A stretch of 9,135 bases of DNA, from assembly GCA_030603605.1 (NCBI GenBank), contig JAUVXN010000047.1, positions 1-9,135 of the forward strand, written 5' to 3'. Below are positions 1 to 7,187 of the stretch, piece by piece (the stretch's first letter is position 1; each line of letters opens with the position of its first letter). A program made the translations under genes and the position numbers. The notes beneath the pieces are model-generated. The model made no database searches. It worked only from the letters and a program-made list of their open reading frames with translations, and was not told the DNA's origin. The DNA is from Dehalococcoidales bacterium (GTDB lineage: Bacteria > Chloroflexota > Dehalococcoidia > Dehalococcoidales > RBG-16-60-22).

Positions 1-55
1 TATAACACTAACCCAGTGGCTCGCTCAATGATAATGGGTTTCTCCCCCTTTATGG

Positions 56-85
56 CTCGAACTAGCTCGAACTAGCTCGAATTAG
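56..85. repeat. Three tandem copies of a 10-bp unit
   Basis: The unit CTCGAACTAG occurs at 56-65 and 66-75, and a third copy with one change (CTCGAATTAG) at 76-85. It contains the palindrome CTAG/AGCT at its joints. It lies just downstream (minus sense) of the dppC remnant, outside any gene. No function can be assigned; it may be a slippage product. The remaining left edge, 1-55, shows nothing I can identify. Confidence 0.75.
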
Positions 86-98
86 CACTTAGTAGCTT

Positions 99-159
99 CT
101 ACTTCTTCGCTTCTTTTTTCGCTCTCACCCCATAGCGTCCCACACCACCCCTCAACCTC
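99..159 (-). pseudogene. Remnant of the 3' end of a second dppC-like permease gene
   Basis: Read on the minus strand, 125-159 matches the 3' part of the intact dppC gene (2918-2952) at 31 of 35 bases. In the matching frame it encodes RLRGGVGRYGVR, against RMRGGIGRYGVR at residues 291-302 of the intact permease, then a lysine-rich tail AKKEAKK and a TAG stop (99-101). The changes are conservative (M to L, I to V), so the source was probably a paralogue that diverged while functional, not a fresh copy of the neighbour. Homology stops abruptly at 159/160, exactly at the base of the terminator hairpin. There is no start codon or upstream body of the gene, so this is a fragment left by a rearrangement. 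Confidence 0.75.
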
Positions 160-197
160 AAAAGAAGGGTCAGCAAAAGATGTCTGACCCTTCTTTT
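160..197. terminator. Perfect 14-bp stem terminator closing the uptake operon
   Basis: AAAAGAAGGGTCAG (160-173) pairs perfectly with CTGACCCTTCTTTT (184-197) across a 10-base loop. The A-rich left arm and T-rich right arm mean that transcripts from either strand end in a GC stem followed by a U-rich run, so it could act in both directions. It lies 75 bp downstream of the glycosidase stop codon. A weaker hairpin (CTCCC 210-214 with GGGAG 221-225) sits between the stop codon and this one. Confidence 0.85.
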
Positions 198-272
198 CCT
201 CGTCATAGTCTCCCTGTGTGGGGAGGCTCTTTGTTGCCCAATAATAAACCTTCCGCTGATGCCACACGCAAG

Positions 273-2831
273 TTATTGTTCCTGTGCAACTGCTGCTTTG
301 GACAGATGTGATGGCTGATAAGTATCCACCAAACTGCGGACGATCAGCTGCTCATGGAACGTCTGTGCGGTCAAACGGCGTTCGGGTCTGACTGTAATAG
401 TGACGGGGGCGTCTGGCCTCAAGTGAACGAAATTGTCAGATAACGCTGCATCCACTCCCTCCAATTCCAGCCAGCACCAGAGTGCCGGTTGCCGTGCCTT
501 GAGTGTCACGGTAAAACTACCGTCTGGCTGTTCCTCGATAGAGGAGGTAATTCCGGGCTCGCGGTTCAGTTCGAGGTATTTAGGTAGAGCGAAAAGAACT
601 AGGTTGTTGGATGCTACCTTCCCGTTGACAACAAGTTCGAGCCACACCAGCAGGTTGCGCTGCCCATGTTCAGTGATCAGCTTTGCCAACTGCAGGGTCT
701 CCGCCTTCTGGTTGATTCGGGGCAATATCTTGATCGGCGTCCCACCATTAGCCAGCTCAGCCCCAGACAGATCCGTAACCCTCCACCGAACCGTGCCCTC
801 GGCAGACGTCATCAGGTCGCTAGTGACGTGAATCTCCACCGTGCCCTTGTCCCGGTCCTCTAGCCCGCTGACCAGTAGAGGCGCGAAGAACCTCCGAGCC
901 ATGTAGAGTAGGGCCTTCCAGCGCCCGTGGTAGTCGACGCAACTCCAGGTCTGCCCAGGCCATACATCGTTAAACGACCACCACAGCGTCCCCATGCCGC
1001 GCGGCATGGAGCGGCGCCAGTGTTCGCAGCCATACTTGATGGCTTCCCCCTGCAGGATCTGACTGACCCACAGGCAGTTCTCAAAGCCCTCAGGCAAACG
1101 GAACCAGTCAAGTATATACTGCATAATCTCAGTGTTGCCTCTGTATGAGCGCTGGTGGTGCTCTATTACCCACGAGGTGATGTTCCGGTCCTCTGGGATG
1201 GTGTAGCCATTGACGGTTTTCGGCTCGGGGAAGGACTGGACCCCGAACTCGCTGACGAAGCGGTGTTCATTGGTCCGGTACAACTCGATCGGCTTCTTGC
1301 CATGCCAGACCTCGTACCACAGATGGGCGTCGCCAGAGGTCGGGTTGTTTGCATCAGCGCGATCTCCGCAAGAGCTATGGGGACTTGACGGCCAGTAATC
1401 CCGTTCGGGGTCCAGTTCACGGACCAAATCCGGCAACAGCTTGTCGTGTACGTGGCTATAGTCCCTCCAGCTCATGCTTGTTTCGGACCAGCTTTCGCCG
1501 AGCAGCCCATCGAACATTTCTACCTCATTGTTTCCGCACCACAAGGCAATACTGGGGTGATGGCGCAGGCGCTGGATATTCTCCCGTGCTTCGGCAGTCA
1601 CGTTTGCTAGGAACAACTCGTCATAGAACGGAGAGGTCGCAACCCCGAATTCCTGCCAGATGCAGATGCCCAGTTCGTCGCAGGCCTCGTAGAAGGCATC
1701 TTCGCAAATAAAACCAGTGAGGTTACGAAACATGTTCATATTGGCAGCGACCGCATCTTCCACCAGCCGGCGGTAGCGGTCTCCTGTCATGCGAGTGAGG
1801 AAAACGTCGCCCTCAAGCCAGTTGGCTCCCTTGGCAAAGAACGGCACGCCATTAACCACAAACTGGAATGACTCTCCCCACTGATCTGGGTGCCGGTCTA
1901 GGTGGAGCGTGCGTAAACCGATCCGTTTCGTGGCGGTGTCAAGAATTTCCTCTTTGGCATCCATCAGTTCGATGGCCACATCATACAGCGGTTGTGTACC
2001 CATGTTGTTGGGCCACCACAGTTCCGGTTTGCTGATCGCTAGCTCGACGATGCAATTCCCGTCTTGAAGAGTCCCATTCCCCTGGGCTACAACCTGCTTG
2101 TTGCGTAGGACCTGTACATGTGTGCTCAAGAGTTCATCCCCGAGTTTCTCTGCACTGACATGGACTGCCAGCCCGACTACTCCCTCGTGGCTGTGGTCTT
2201 GTGCAATGCCCACGTTTTCGAGCCGGGCTGTATTGAAAGCAACAATCCGGATTGGTCGCCTGATGCCGCAAGCCACCGCCTTGAGTCCATTGTCCCCACC
2301 ACTGCCTACCCCTCCCCTGACCCAGCCCCGAGGCCCCGACGATAATTTCTTTAACCATTCAACACGCCCTGGTTCCTGCTTCAGCCTCTTGATCTGGAAT
2401 GAGGGAAGCGGACACTCGGCATGCTTCTTTAGGCTGTACTGAATCATTGACGGAAAATCAATCTGAATGTGGTTCTCCTCTGCCCTCAACAGATCTTTCA
2501 CCTCAAACTCCCAGGTGCGATACACGTTATTGGTTGTGCCTATTTCCTTTCCGTTGACACGCACCGTAGCAAGAGCATCGAGACCTTCACAGCGCAGCAA
2601 CACTCGCTCGTGCTCGAGCAGATCAGCGGGGACATCAAACATCCGGCTATACAGCCAGTCACTCTCGCCAACCCACTGCACGTCATTCTCGTTATCTCGA
2701 TAGAACAGATCAGGAGTCTTTCCTGCCCGGAGAAGATCAGCATGCACATCTCCGGGCACGGTAGCAGGAATTTTCTCCTCCTTCCCCTGCTCCTGCACTG
2801 TCCATTGACCACCAAGTTCCAAGATTTCCAT
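273..2831 (-). CDS. GH2 glycosidase, beta-mannosidase-like
   Basis: The 852-aa product is a glycoside hydrolase family 2 protein that would remove terminal sugars, most likely beta-linked mannose, from imported oligosaccharides. The N-terminal sugar-binding domain carries a typical motif (VPGDVHADLLRAGKTPD, about residues 25-41). An Ig-like domain follows (about 195-305), then the TIM barrel. In the barrel E436 in WCGNNEVE is the expected acid/base and E528 in FVSEFGV the expected nucleophile; their spacing of 92 fits the family. WPGQTWSCVDYHGRWKAL lies late in the barrel region, and C-terminal beta-domains follow. There is no signal peptide, so it acts in the cytoplasm. It is the last gene of the operon, 27 bp after dppC, with a purine-rich AAGG ribosome site 6 bases before the ATG. 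Two tryptophan-rich active-site motifs usual in beta-mannosidases are altered (G179-D180-N181-G182 and R369-N-L-T-G373), so the exact sugar specificity is uncertain. Confidence 0.9.
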   Translation of the reverse strand: MEILELGGQWTVQEQGKEEKIPATVPGDVHADLLRAGKTPDLFYRDNENDVQWVGESDWLYSRMFDVPADLLEHERVLLRCEGLDALATVRVNGKEIGTTNNVYRTWEFEVKDLLRAEENHIQIDFPSMIQYSLKKHAECPLPSFQIKRLKQEPGRVEWLKKLSSGPRGWVRGGVGSGGDNGLKAVACGIRRPIRIVAFNTARLENVGIAQDHSHEGVVGLAVHVSAEKLGDELLSTHVQVLRNKQVVAQGNGTLQDGNCIVELAISKPELWWPNNMGTQPLYDVAIELMDAKEEILDTATKRIGLRTLHLDRHPDQWGESFQFVVNGVPFFAKGANWLEGDVFLTRMTGDRYRRLVEDAVAANMNMFRNLTGFICEDAFYEACDELGICIWQEFGVATSPFYDELFLANVTAEARENIQRLRHHPSIALWCGNNEVEMFDGLLGESWSETSMSWRDYSHVHDKLLPDLVRELDPERDYWPSSPHSSCGDRADANNPTSGDAHLWYEVWHGKKPIELYRTNEHRFVSEFGVQSFPEPKTVNGYTIPEDRNITSWVIEHHQRSYRGNTEIMQYILDWFRLPEGFENCLWVSQILQGEAIKYGCEHWRRSMPRGMGTLWWSFNDVWPGQTWSCVDYHGRWKALLYMARRFFAPLLVSGLEDRDKGTVEIHVTSDLMTSAEGTVRWRVTDLSGAELANGGTPIKILPRINQKAETLQLAKLITEHGQRNLLVWLELVVNGKVASNNLVLFALPKYLELNREPGITSSIEEQPDGSFTVTLKARQPALWCWLELEGVDAALSDNFVHLRPDAPVTITVRPERRLTAQTFHEQLIVRSLVDTYQPSHLSKAAVAQEQ

Positions 2832-2858
2832 TATCTACCTTCCTTTCATAAGATTAAG

Positions 2859-3821
2859 CTATTCAGTTTTGCTGCTTTGATTGGCATCACCTCCCTTTTT
2901 GCCTTTTTTCAGCTTCCTCACCCCATAGCGCCCGATACCACCCCTCATCCTCGGGTCCAGCAGGTCTCTCACCGCATCGCCAAACATATTTACACCATAG
3001 ACCACGACAGCCAGGGCAAGACCAGGCCATATAGCCATCCATGGTGCCTGGAACATGTGGGCGCGACCGCTACCACTGAGCATACCTCCCCAGCTAGGAG
3101 CCGGGGGGGGTATGCCAAACCCGAGGAAGCTCAGGCTAGCTTCAGCTAGAATCATACCCGGCACGCTTACGCTAAATCCGATAATCATAAGAGACAGAAC
3201 ATTGGGTAGGATATGTCGGGTAAGTATTCTGGGGGTAGAACAGCCAATGGCATTTGCCGCCTCCACATACACATTTTCTTTAATACTGATAACAGCGCTC
3301 CTTATTATCCTGCCACTAAGGCCCCATCTTATCCCCAAAACAAGGATTATCTGAATCATACCTGCCCCAACGAGAGACATTACAACTATAAGAAGAATTA
3401 GCGTAGGAAAGCACATTATGGCATCAACGAACCTCTGCACTATCAGGTCAAATTTACCGCCGATGTACCCGCTCACAATACCTATAAATGCGGAGAGAGT
3501 CGTAGCGATAACAGAAGCAGTCAGACCTACAATCACCGAGATACGAGCCCCGAAGATGACACGAGAGAGCATATCTCGCCCCAGATTATCTGTGCCGAAC
3601 CAGTACTGGGCTGATGGTCCCGTTAGGCGATCTACTGGGTGTATTTCGTTCATTCCATAGGGGGCTAGGAAGTTAGCAAAAATGCCGGTGAAAAGCAGGA
3701 GCAAAGTTATAACCAAACCTACAGTACCCAGCGGCTTCTCCCTCACCAGCCTTATTAAAAAATCGACCAGGAAGGAGTGTCTCCTTTTCTCAGCTATTGG
3801 CTCTGATGAACTATCAGCCAT
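2859..3821 (-). CDS. ABC transporter permease, DppC/OppC type
   Basis: The 320-aa inner-membrane protein forms half of the channel of a peptide/nickel/oligosaccharide-type ABC importer. After a cytoplasmic N-terminus, the first membrane segment is at about residues 33-53, followed by the family signature WFGTDNLGRDMLSRVIFGAR (74-93). The EAA loop that contacts the ATPase is at 186-206 (VEAANAIGCS). The conserved ending is AEASLSFLGFGIPPPAPSWG (226-245) and DLLDPRMRGG (286-295), with a lysine-rich tail. The ATG is preceded by AAAGGG 7 bases upstream. It starts 25 bp after the dppB stop codon and ends 27 bp before the glycosidase, so the genes are co-transcribed. Length and order are normal for the family. 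Its 3' end is partly repeated at 99-159. Confidence 0.93.
   Translation of the reverse strand: MADSSSEPIAEKRRHSFLVDFLIRLVREKPLGTVGLVITLLLLFTGIFANFLAPYGMNEIHPVDRLTGPSAQYWFGTDNLGRDMLSRVIFGARISVIVGLTASVIATTLSAFIGIVSGYIGGKFDLIVQRFVDAIMCFPTLILLIVVMSLVGAGMIQIILVLGIRWGLSGRIIRSAVISIKENVYVEAANAIGCSTPRILTRHILPNVLSLMIIGFSVSVPGMILAEASLSFLGFGIPPPAPSWGGMLSGSGRAHMFQAPWMAIWPGLALAVVVYGVNMFGDAVRDLLDPRMRGGIGRYGVRKLKKGKKGGDANQSSKTE
2918..2952. repeat. 35-bp direct repeat, copy within dppC 3' end
   Basis: This segment inside intact dppC matches 125-159 in the same orientation at 31 of 35 bases. The two copies flank the dppC tail end, the whole glycosidase gene and its terminator, a distance of about 2.8 kb. They could be substrates for homologous deletion of the glycosidase, or the scar of the event that brought it in. 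Confidence 0.8.
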
Positions 3822-3846
3822 ACCATTACCCTTTTTTAATTTTTCT

Positions 3847-4848
3847 TTATCTGTAATGAATCCTGGGATCTAAATAAGCATAGCTTAGGTCAACTGCTAG
3901 ATTGACTAGCATCAAGAAGATTGAAAAAATGAGCATTAGTCCGCTAACGATTGGGTAGTCTCTGGTCTGGATGGCGCTTATCAATAGGCGGCCCATCCCG
4001 GGCAGGCAAAATATCTGCTCTATAATAACCGTGCCCCCAATTATAAGCGGCATCTGAAGTCCTATTATGGTGATTACCGGGATTAGCGCATTCTTCAGGG
4101 CGTGCCTTAGGATGACTGCCCTCTCCCTGAGCCCCTTGGCCCAGGCCGTCCTGATATAATCCTGCCTCAGCACCTCTAGCATCATGGTCCGGGTCATCCT
4201 CATGGTCGTTCCCGACATAACCATGCCCAGAACGATAGCCGGGATTATGAACATTTTCAGGTTACCTATTGGGTCCTCAGTAAACGGGACAAGTATTATA
4301 GGTGGTGCCCAGCCCCACCATATTGAGGGGAAGACTATTATCATTGTCCCCAGCCAGAAGCCAGGGACAGCGATACAGAACAGGGCAAAGCTACGGCTTA
4401 CATAGTCACCCCAGGTATCCTGCCGTAACGCTGAAAATACACCTATAGGCAACGCTATTAGTTGGGCTATCATTACACCCAAGACGCCAAGTTCAAGGCT
4501 TATTGGCCACCTAGTGGCTATGTCCTTGCTCACGGGACTGCCTTTCCACAAGGAAAGCCCGAGGTCGCCTTGGAAAATACCACTGAAATTGCCATCCATA
4601 TCGGGAAAAACTCCTATCCAGCGTGCATACTGGGTATAGATTGGCACATCCAGCCCTAGGGAGTGTTCAATGGCCTCCCTATCCGGCATCTGTACCTCAG
4701 AAACACTAGCACCAGTGACCATCTGCATGGCTACCATCGAGTCTACTATAGTGCCTGGAATGAGGCGTACCAGGAAGAAGATTATTACGCTGACTATGAA
4801 CACAGTGGGTATCATTAGCAATAATCTTCTGATTATATAAGTTCGCAT
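3847..4848 (-). CDS. ABC transporter permease, DppB/OppB type
   Basis: The 333-aa inner-membrane protein is the partner of the DppC-like permease. It opens with the family's typical first helix MRTYIIRRLLLMIPTVF and has the periplasmic segment LGLDVPIYTQYARWIG (64-79) and GDLGLSLWKGSPV (94-106). The EAA-like loop is DYIRTAWAKGLRERAVILRH (230-249). It ends IIEQIFCLPGMGRLL and YLDPRIHYR. I chose the ATG at 4848 because it gives the usual DppB start. A TTG 13 codons upstream (4887) would extend the protein, but that codon sits in an intercistronic hairpin and adds residues unlike the family. The candidate ribosome site GAGGG lies 11 bases before the ATG, a little far. The ATG is 85 bp after the binding-protein stop codon. 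Confidence 0.92.
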   Translation of the reverse strand: MRTYIIRRLLLMIPTVFIVSVIIFFLVRLIPGTIVDSMVAMQMVTGASVSEVQMPDREAIEHSLGLDVPIYTQYARWIGVFPDMDGNFSGIFQGDLGLSLWKGSPVSKDIATRWPISLELGVLGVMIAQLIALPIGVFSALRQDTWGDYVSRSFALFCIAVPGFWLGTMIIVFPSIWWGWAPPIILVPFTEDPIGNLKMFIIPAIVLGMVMSGTTMRMTRTMMLEVLRQDYIRTAWAKGLRERAVILRHALKNALIPVITIIGLQMPLIIGGTVIIEQIFCLPGMGRLLISAIQTRDYPIVSGLMLIFSIFLMLVNLAVDLSYAYLDPRIHYR

Positions 4849-4885
4849 ATTACTTGCTACCCTCTTGCCTCTTGAGTTTAAGTTC

Positions 4886-4919
4886 AAGAGGGCGAGGGTG
4901 AATACCTTCTCGCCCTCTT
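4886..4919 (-). terminator. Intercistronic hairpin between binding protein and permease genes
   Basis: AAGAGGGCGAG (4886-4896) and CTCGCCCTCTT (4909-4919) form a perfect 11-bp stem with a 12-base loop. On the minus-strand transcript it comes 15 bases after the binding-protein stop codon and is not followed by a U-run. It is therefore more likely a partial terminator or a 3' stabiliser than a full stop. Such hairpins are known to keep binding-protein mRNA more abundant than permease mRNA in ABC operons; that role here is inference. Confidence 0.7.
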
Positions 4920-4933
4920 TTGTCTACCGCTAC

Positions 4934-6793
4934 CTAATATCCCATATCGTCTTTTAGGTCTTGGTCAAGCCACGAGGCAGCTATAAGCTCGCTGAAGTGA
5001 ATGACACCAGTAGCTCCCTCACCATAGTAATTCTTTACCCATGGCCACCAAGCGTGCAGATAAGTCCCAACCCCATAGGGTACATAGCAAGCAGCCTCAA
5101 GCGCAATTACGCCTAACTCCTTCAGTATGCGGTCTTGCTCGGCTATATCAGGCGTTCCTTGAGCTAGCTTATACTGAGCGAGCACGTAAGGGTCGTCAAA
5201 ATTAGCAGTATTAAAGGGGCTATTAACCTCTGGCGCTCCACTTTCCGTATACATTTCGCCGAGGGTATGATACTTTGCCAGGTTATTTGCACGGCTGGAA
5301 TCAACAGAGCAGTCATACCAAACGGCCGGGCGTGGGCCCCTCATCTTTGCCCAGAAGACAGTGTTCTCGTGCAGTTCCAAAGTAGTCGTAACGCCAATCG
5401 CCTCCCAATACGCCATAACCATATCTGCTATGTCTGCGTTAGCGAGGTGGCCAGACCAAGTAGTCATTCTAAGAGGAAAGCCATCAGGGTAACCCTCATC
5501 AGCCAGTATCTGCCTTGCCTTCTCCGGGTCATAGGTCAAATACTCTTGGACTGACGCCGGAAGTTCGTCTACTGGGGTGTAGACCTCATGACCGGTAACA
5601 CAGGGCCAGGCATTCCAATCGCCACCCGGGCCCCATACAGCTTCATTTACAGCTTCCCTGTCTACGGCCATTATCAGAGCTCGCCGAACTTCTTTGTTCT
5701 TGAGAATCTCGCTGTCCAAATTCAAGGAGACAATACCACTTTTCTGAGTGAGTACGCTCTTTGTCAGCAACTCAGGGCTTGTTTGCTCTAAGGTGTCAGA
5801 GTACTTTGCCTCAACCCTCCAGACAAGGTCAATCTGCCCCGTCCGCAGGGCAGCTAACTGAGTAGATACATCGGGAACGATGGGACAGACAACCTCATCT
5901 ATAAACGGGATGTCATCATATACCACGCCATCGATGGTCGCTGTGCCCCAGTAATTAGGGTTCCTTTCGTAGGTCATAGCCGAACCGACCACATACTCCT
6001 TCACCATAAATGGTCCAGAGCCAATCATGTTGTTCCAATCAGAAAGGTCTAGGTCGTATAGCTCAGGCGGCATTACTGCAGAAATATATCCATTTACAGA
6101 GAGCATCCACGTTGCATTAAACCTACTCGTTTTATAAACAACAGTGTATCTATCCGTAGCCTCTATGGAGTCTATCCAACCGCCGTTCTCTGTCCAGTTC
6201 GTGCCGCCTCCCCCATAAGCGACGTCATTGACGCGGGTTAGGGACGCGGCAATATCGTCGGCGGTAACCTCCCTCGATTCCATTATATGTTCTTTGCCGT
6301 ACGCTGCCCAATAGATCCCTGGGGTTGTGTGCAAGGTTATCGTATCGAGTGTAACGTCCCAACTTCCAACCAAGGCGCCCTTAAGGTACTTATGAGGGAT
6401 ATCATCCCACATTTCACATTCATAGACACCGCTGCCTCTCGGGCCATACTGCTCAAAGTCTACCACGGTCAGGAAGTCTAAAACTAAGTCGTTGAACGCA
6501 AATACATTCCCCACACCTAGGTGCGGATCCGCAGTTGCTGGATCATTACCCATGCTTGTGTAGAACCAGGTAAGTGTTCCACCATATTGCAGCTCACCTG
6601 CTACCGGCTCCTCCTCCTCCTCTTCTTCCTCCTCCTCCTCCTCCTCTTCCTCCTCTTCCTCTTCTTCCTCCTCCTCCTCCTCCTCCTCCTCTTCTTCCTC
6701 CTGCTCACCTGGTACTGCCTCACCACAAGAGCTCAGCACTAAAGCGGCCACTATTAGCCAGCTAAGCATCAACCATAAAATCTTGTGTTTCAT
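4934..6793 (-). CDS. Family-5 solute-binding lipoprotein of ABC importer
   Basis: The 619-aa lipoprotein would capture the substrate outside the membrane and deliver it to the DppB/DppC-like permeases. The N-terminus has a lysine, a hydrophobic stretch and a lipobox LSSC with the lipidated cysteine at C23. A linker of 31 consecutive glutamates (E32-E62) follows. The mature domain shows the family-5 (SBP_bac_5) hallmarks: GGTLTW (71-76), EVTADDIAASLTRV (175-188), GSGPFMVKEY (258-267), YERNPNYWG (275-283) and later VRRALIMAVDREAVNEAV. Family-5 proteins are often annotated as peptide binders, but some, as in Thermotoga, bind manno- or cello-oligosaccharides. The downstream glycosidase makes a sugar substrate plausible. 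The ATG has a strong AAGGAGG site 4 bases upstream. It is the first gene of the operon. I see no convincing promoter close upstream, so transcription may start in the leader or read through from the small gene at 6996-7163. Confidence 0.93.
   Translation of the reverse strand: MKHKILWLMLSWLIVAALVLSSCGEAVPGEQEEEEEEEEEEEEEEEEEEEEEEEEEEEEEEEPVAGELQYGGTLTWFYTSMGNDPATADPHLGVGNVFAFNDLVLDFLTVVDFEQYGPRGSGVYECEMWDDIPHKYLKGALVGSWDVTLDTITLHTTPGIYWAAYGKEHIMESREVTADDIAASLTRVNDVAYGGGGTNWTENGGWIDSIEATDRYTVVYKTSRFNATWMLSVNGYISAVMPPELYDLDLSDWNNMIGSGPFMVKEYVVGSAMTYERNPNYWGTATIDGVVYDDIPFIDEVVCPIVPDVSTQLAALRTGQIDLVWRVEAKYSDTLEQTSPELLTKSVLTQKSGIVSLNLDSEILKNKEVRRALIMAVDREAVNEAVWGPGGDWNAWPCVTGHEVYTPVDELPASVQEYLTYDPEKARQILADEGYPDGFPLRMTTWSGHLANADIADMVMAYWEAIGVTTTLELHENTVFWAKMRGPRPAVWYDCSVDSSRANNLAKYHTLGEMYTESGAPEVNSPFNTANFDDPYVLAQYKLAQGTPDIAEQDRILKELGVIALEAACYVPYGVGTYLHAWWPWVKNYYGEGATGVIHFSELIAASWLDQDLKDDMGY
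6608..6700 (-). repeat. Glutamate-codon microsatellite (31 GAG/GAA codons)
   Basis: 93 bp of uninterrupted CTC/TTC triplets (plus strand) encode 31 glutamates in the lipoprotein linker. GAG and GAA are mixed, so most of the tract is not a perfect trinucleotide repeat. That suggests selection for the residue, with slippage changing length by whole codons. The tract produces spurious poly-leucine and poly-proline reading frames on the other strand. Confidence 0.95.
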
Positions 6794-6873
6794 AATTCCT
6801 CCTTAATTTAATTGGTATTATTCCTCCACCACATCCTCACCTAAAATTTTCCATAGGCATCAACTCCTTTGTG

Positions 6874-6975
6874 GGGCGGGGTGCTGACCCAGATTACAGT
6901 CATGGCACCACACTGGACGGGAAAAAGAAGAGGGGAGCCTCCCTCCCAGGCCATGATTTCCCGAGCACCCTGCCC
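6874..6975. other. Large nested imperfect hairpin upstream of the binding-protein gene
   Basis: The outer arms 6874-6885 and 6964-6975 pair over 12 positions (11 Watson-Crick and one G:T). A middle stem CATGGC (6901-6906) pairs with GCCATG (6950-6955), extended by T6900:A6956. An inner stem GGGAG (6933-6937) pairs with CTCCC (6943-6947). The element occupies most of the 202-bp gap between the small ribbon-helix-helix gene and the binding-protein gene. It could be a structured leader, a degraded transposable repeat, or a regulatory RNA. I do not recognise a known riboswitch class. The single G:T pair becomes C:A on the minus strand, so the plus-strand RNA folds slightly better. Confidence 0.55.
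6922..6947 (-). terminator. Possible weak terminator after the ribbon-helix-helix gene
   Basis: On the minus strand the inner GGGAG/CTCCC stem (5 bp, 5-base loop) is followed by CTCTTCTTTTT, a pyrimidine-rich run with five T's (6922-6926). It lies about 50 bp past the stop codon of the 55-aa gene and may partly separate it from the uptake operon. The stem is short, so this is tentative. Confidence 0.35.
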
Positions 6976-6995
6976 GCAAATTATTTACCCTTGTG

Positions 6996-7163
6996 TTAAG
7001 TCTCATTTGGTTTCTTTCTTTCTTCTCTATCCAAGTATTCCTCCACAGCTTGCTGCACAACCATTGACAAAGCTCTATGACCACCAAACCTATTTCGAAC
7101 AAATTTCCTTAAGCGTTCCTGGGTCTTGTCTGTGAAATAGATATGCAGTGATGGCCGTTTCAT
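6996..7163 (-). CDS. Small ribbon-helix-helix (CopG/Arc-like) DNA-binding protein
   Basis: This 55-aa reading frame begins MKRPSLHIYFTDKTQERL and ends RKKPNET. It has the layout of ribbon-helix-helix proteins: a short strand (SLHIYF, residues 5-10), a first helix (about 12-24), a glycine turn (FGGHR, 26-30) and a second helix (ALSMVVQQAVEEYLDRE, 31-47). Such proteins dimerise through the strand, which also inserts into the DNA major groove. They act as antitoxins, plasmid copy-number or partition regulators, or autorepressors. The ATG has GGAGG 6 bases upstream, and a good promoter stands before it. No toxin gene follows in the same direction. The family call comes from pattern only and the DNA target is unknown, but the ACAAG/CTTGT dyad in its promoter is a candidate. 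Confidence 0.8.
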   Translation of the reverse strand: MKRPSLHIYFTDKTQERLRKFVRNRFGGHRALSMVVQQAVEEYLDREERKKPNET

Positions 7164-7187
7164 TTAATGCCTCCTTATTTATCCCAT

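Noticed and set aside
82..267. 61-codon minus-strand frame after the glycosidase
   Set aside because: It begins at GTG, runs straight through the perfect terminator hairpin, and is in a different frame from the dppC homology it covers.
433..831. Plus-strand open frame opposite the glycosidase, and similar ones at 1155-1711, 2098-2442 and 2469-3149
   Set aside because: They are antisense to a well-supported gene, have no family features, and reflect codon composition of the real strand.
4849..4887. TTG start giving a DppB-like protein 13 residues longer
   Set aside because: The codon lies in the intercistronic hairpin and the extra residues are unlike the family; the ATG at 4848 gives the usual first helix.
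6521..6765. Plus-strand frames rich in leucine or proline
   Set aside because: They are translations of the strand opposite the glutamate-codon tract.
6860..7102. 80-codon minus-strand frame
   Set aside because: It overlaps the ribbon-helix-helix gene in another frame, has no ribosome site, and reads into the hairpin region.
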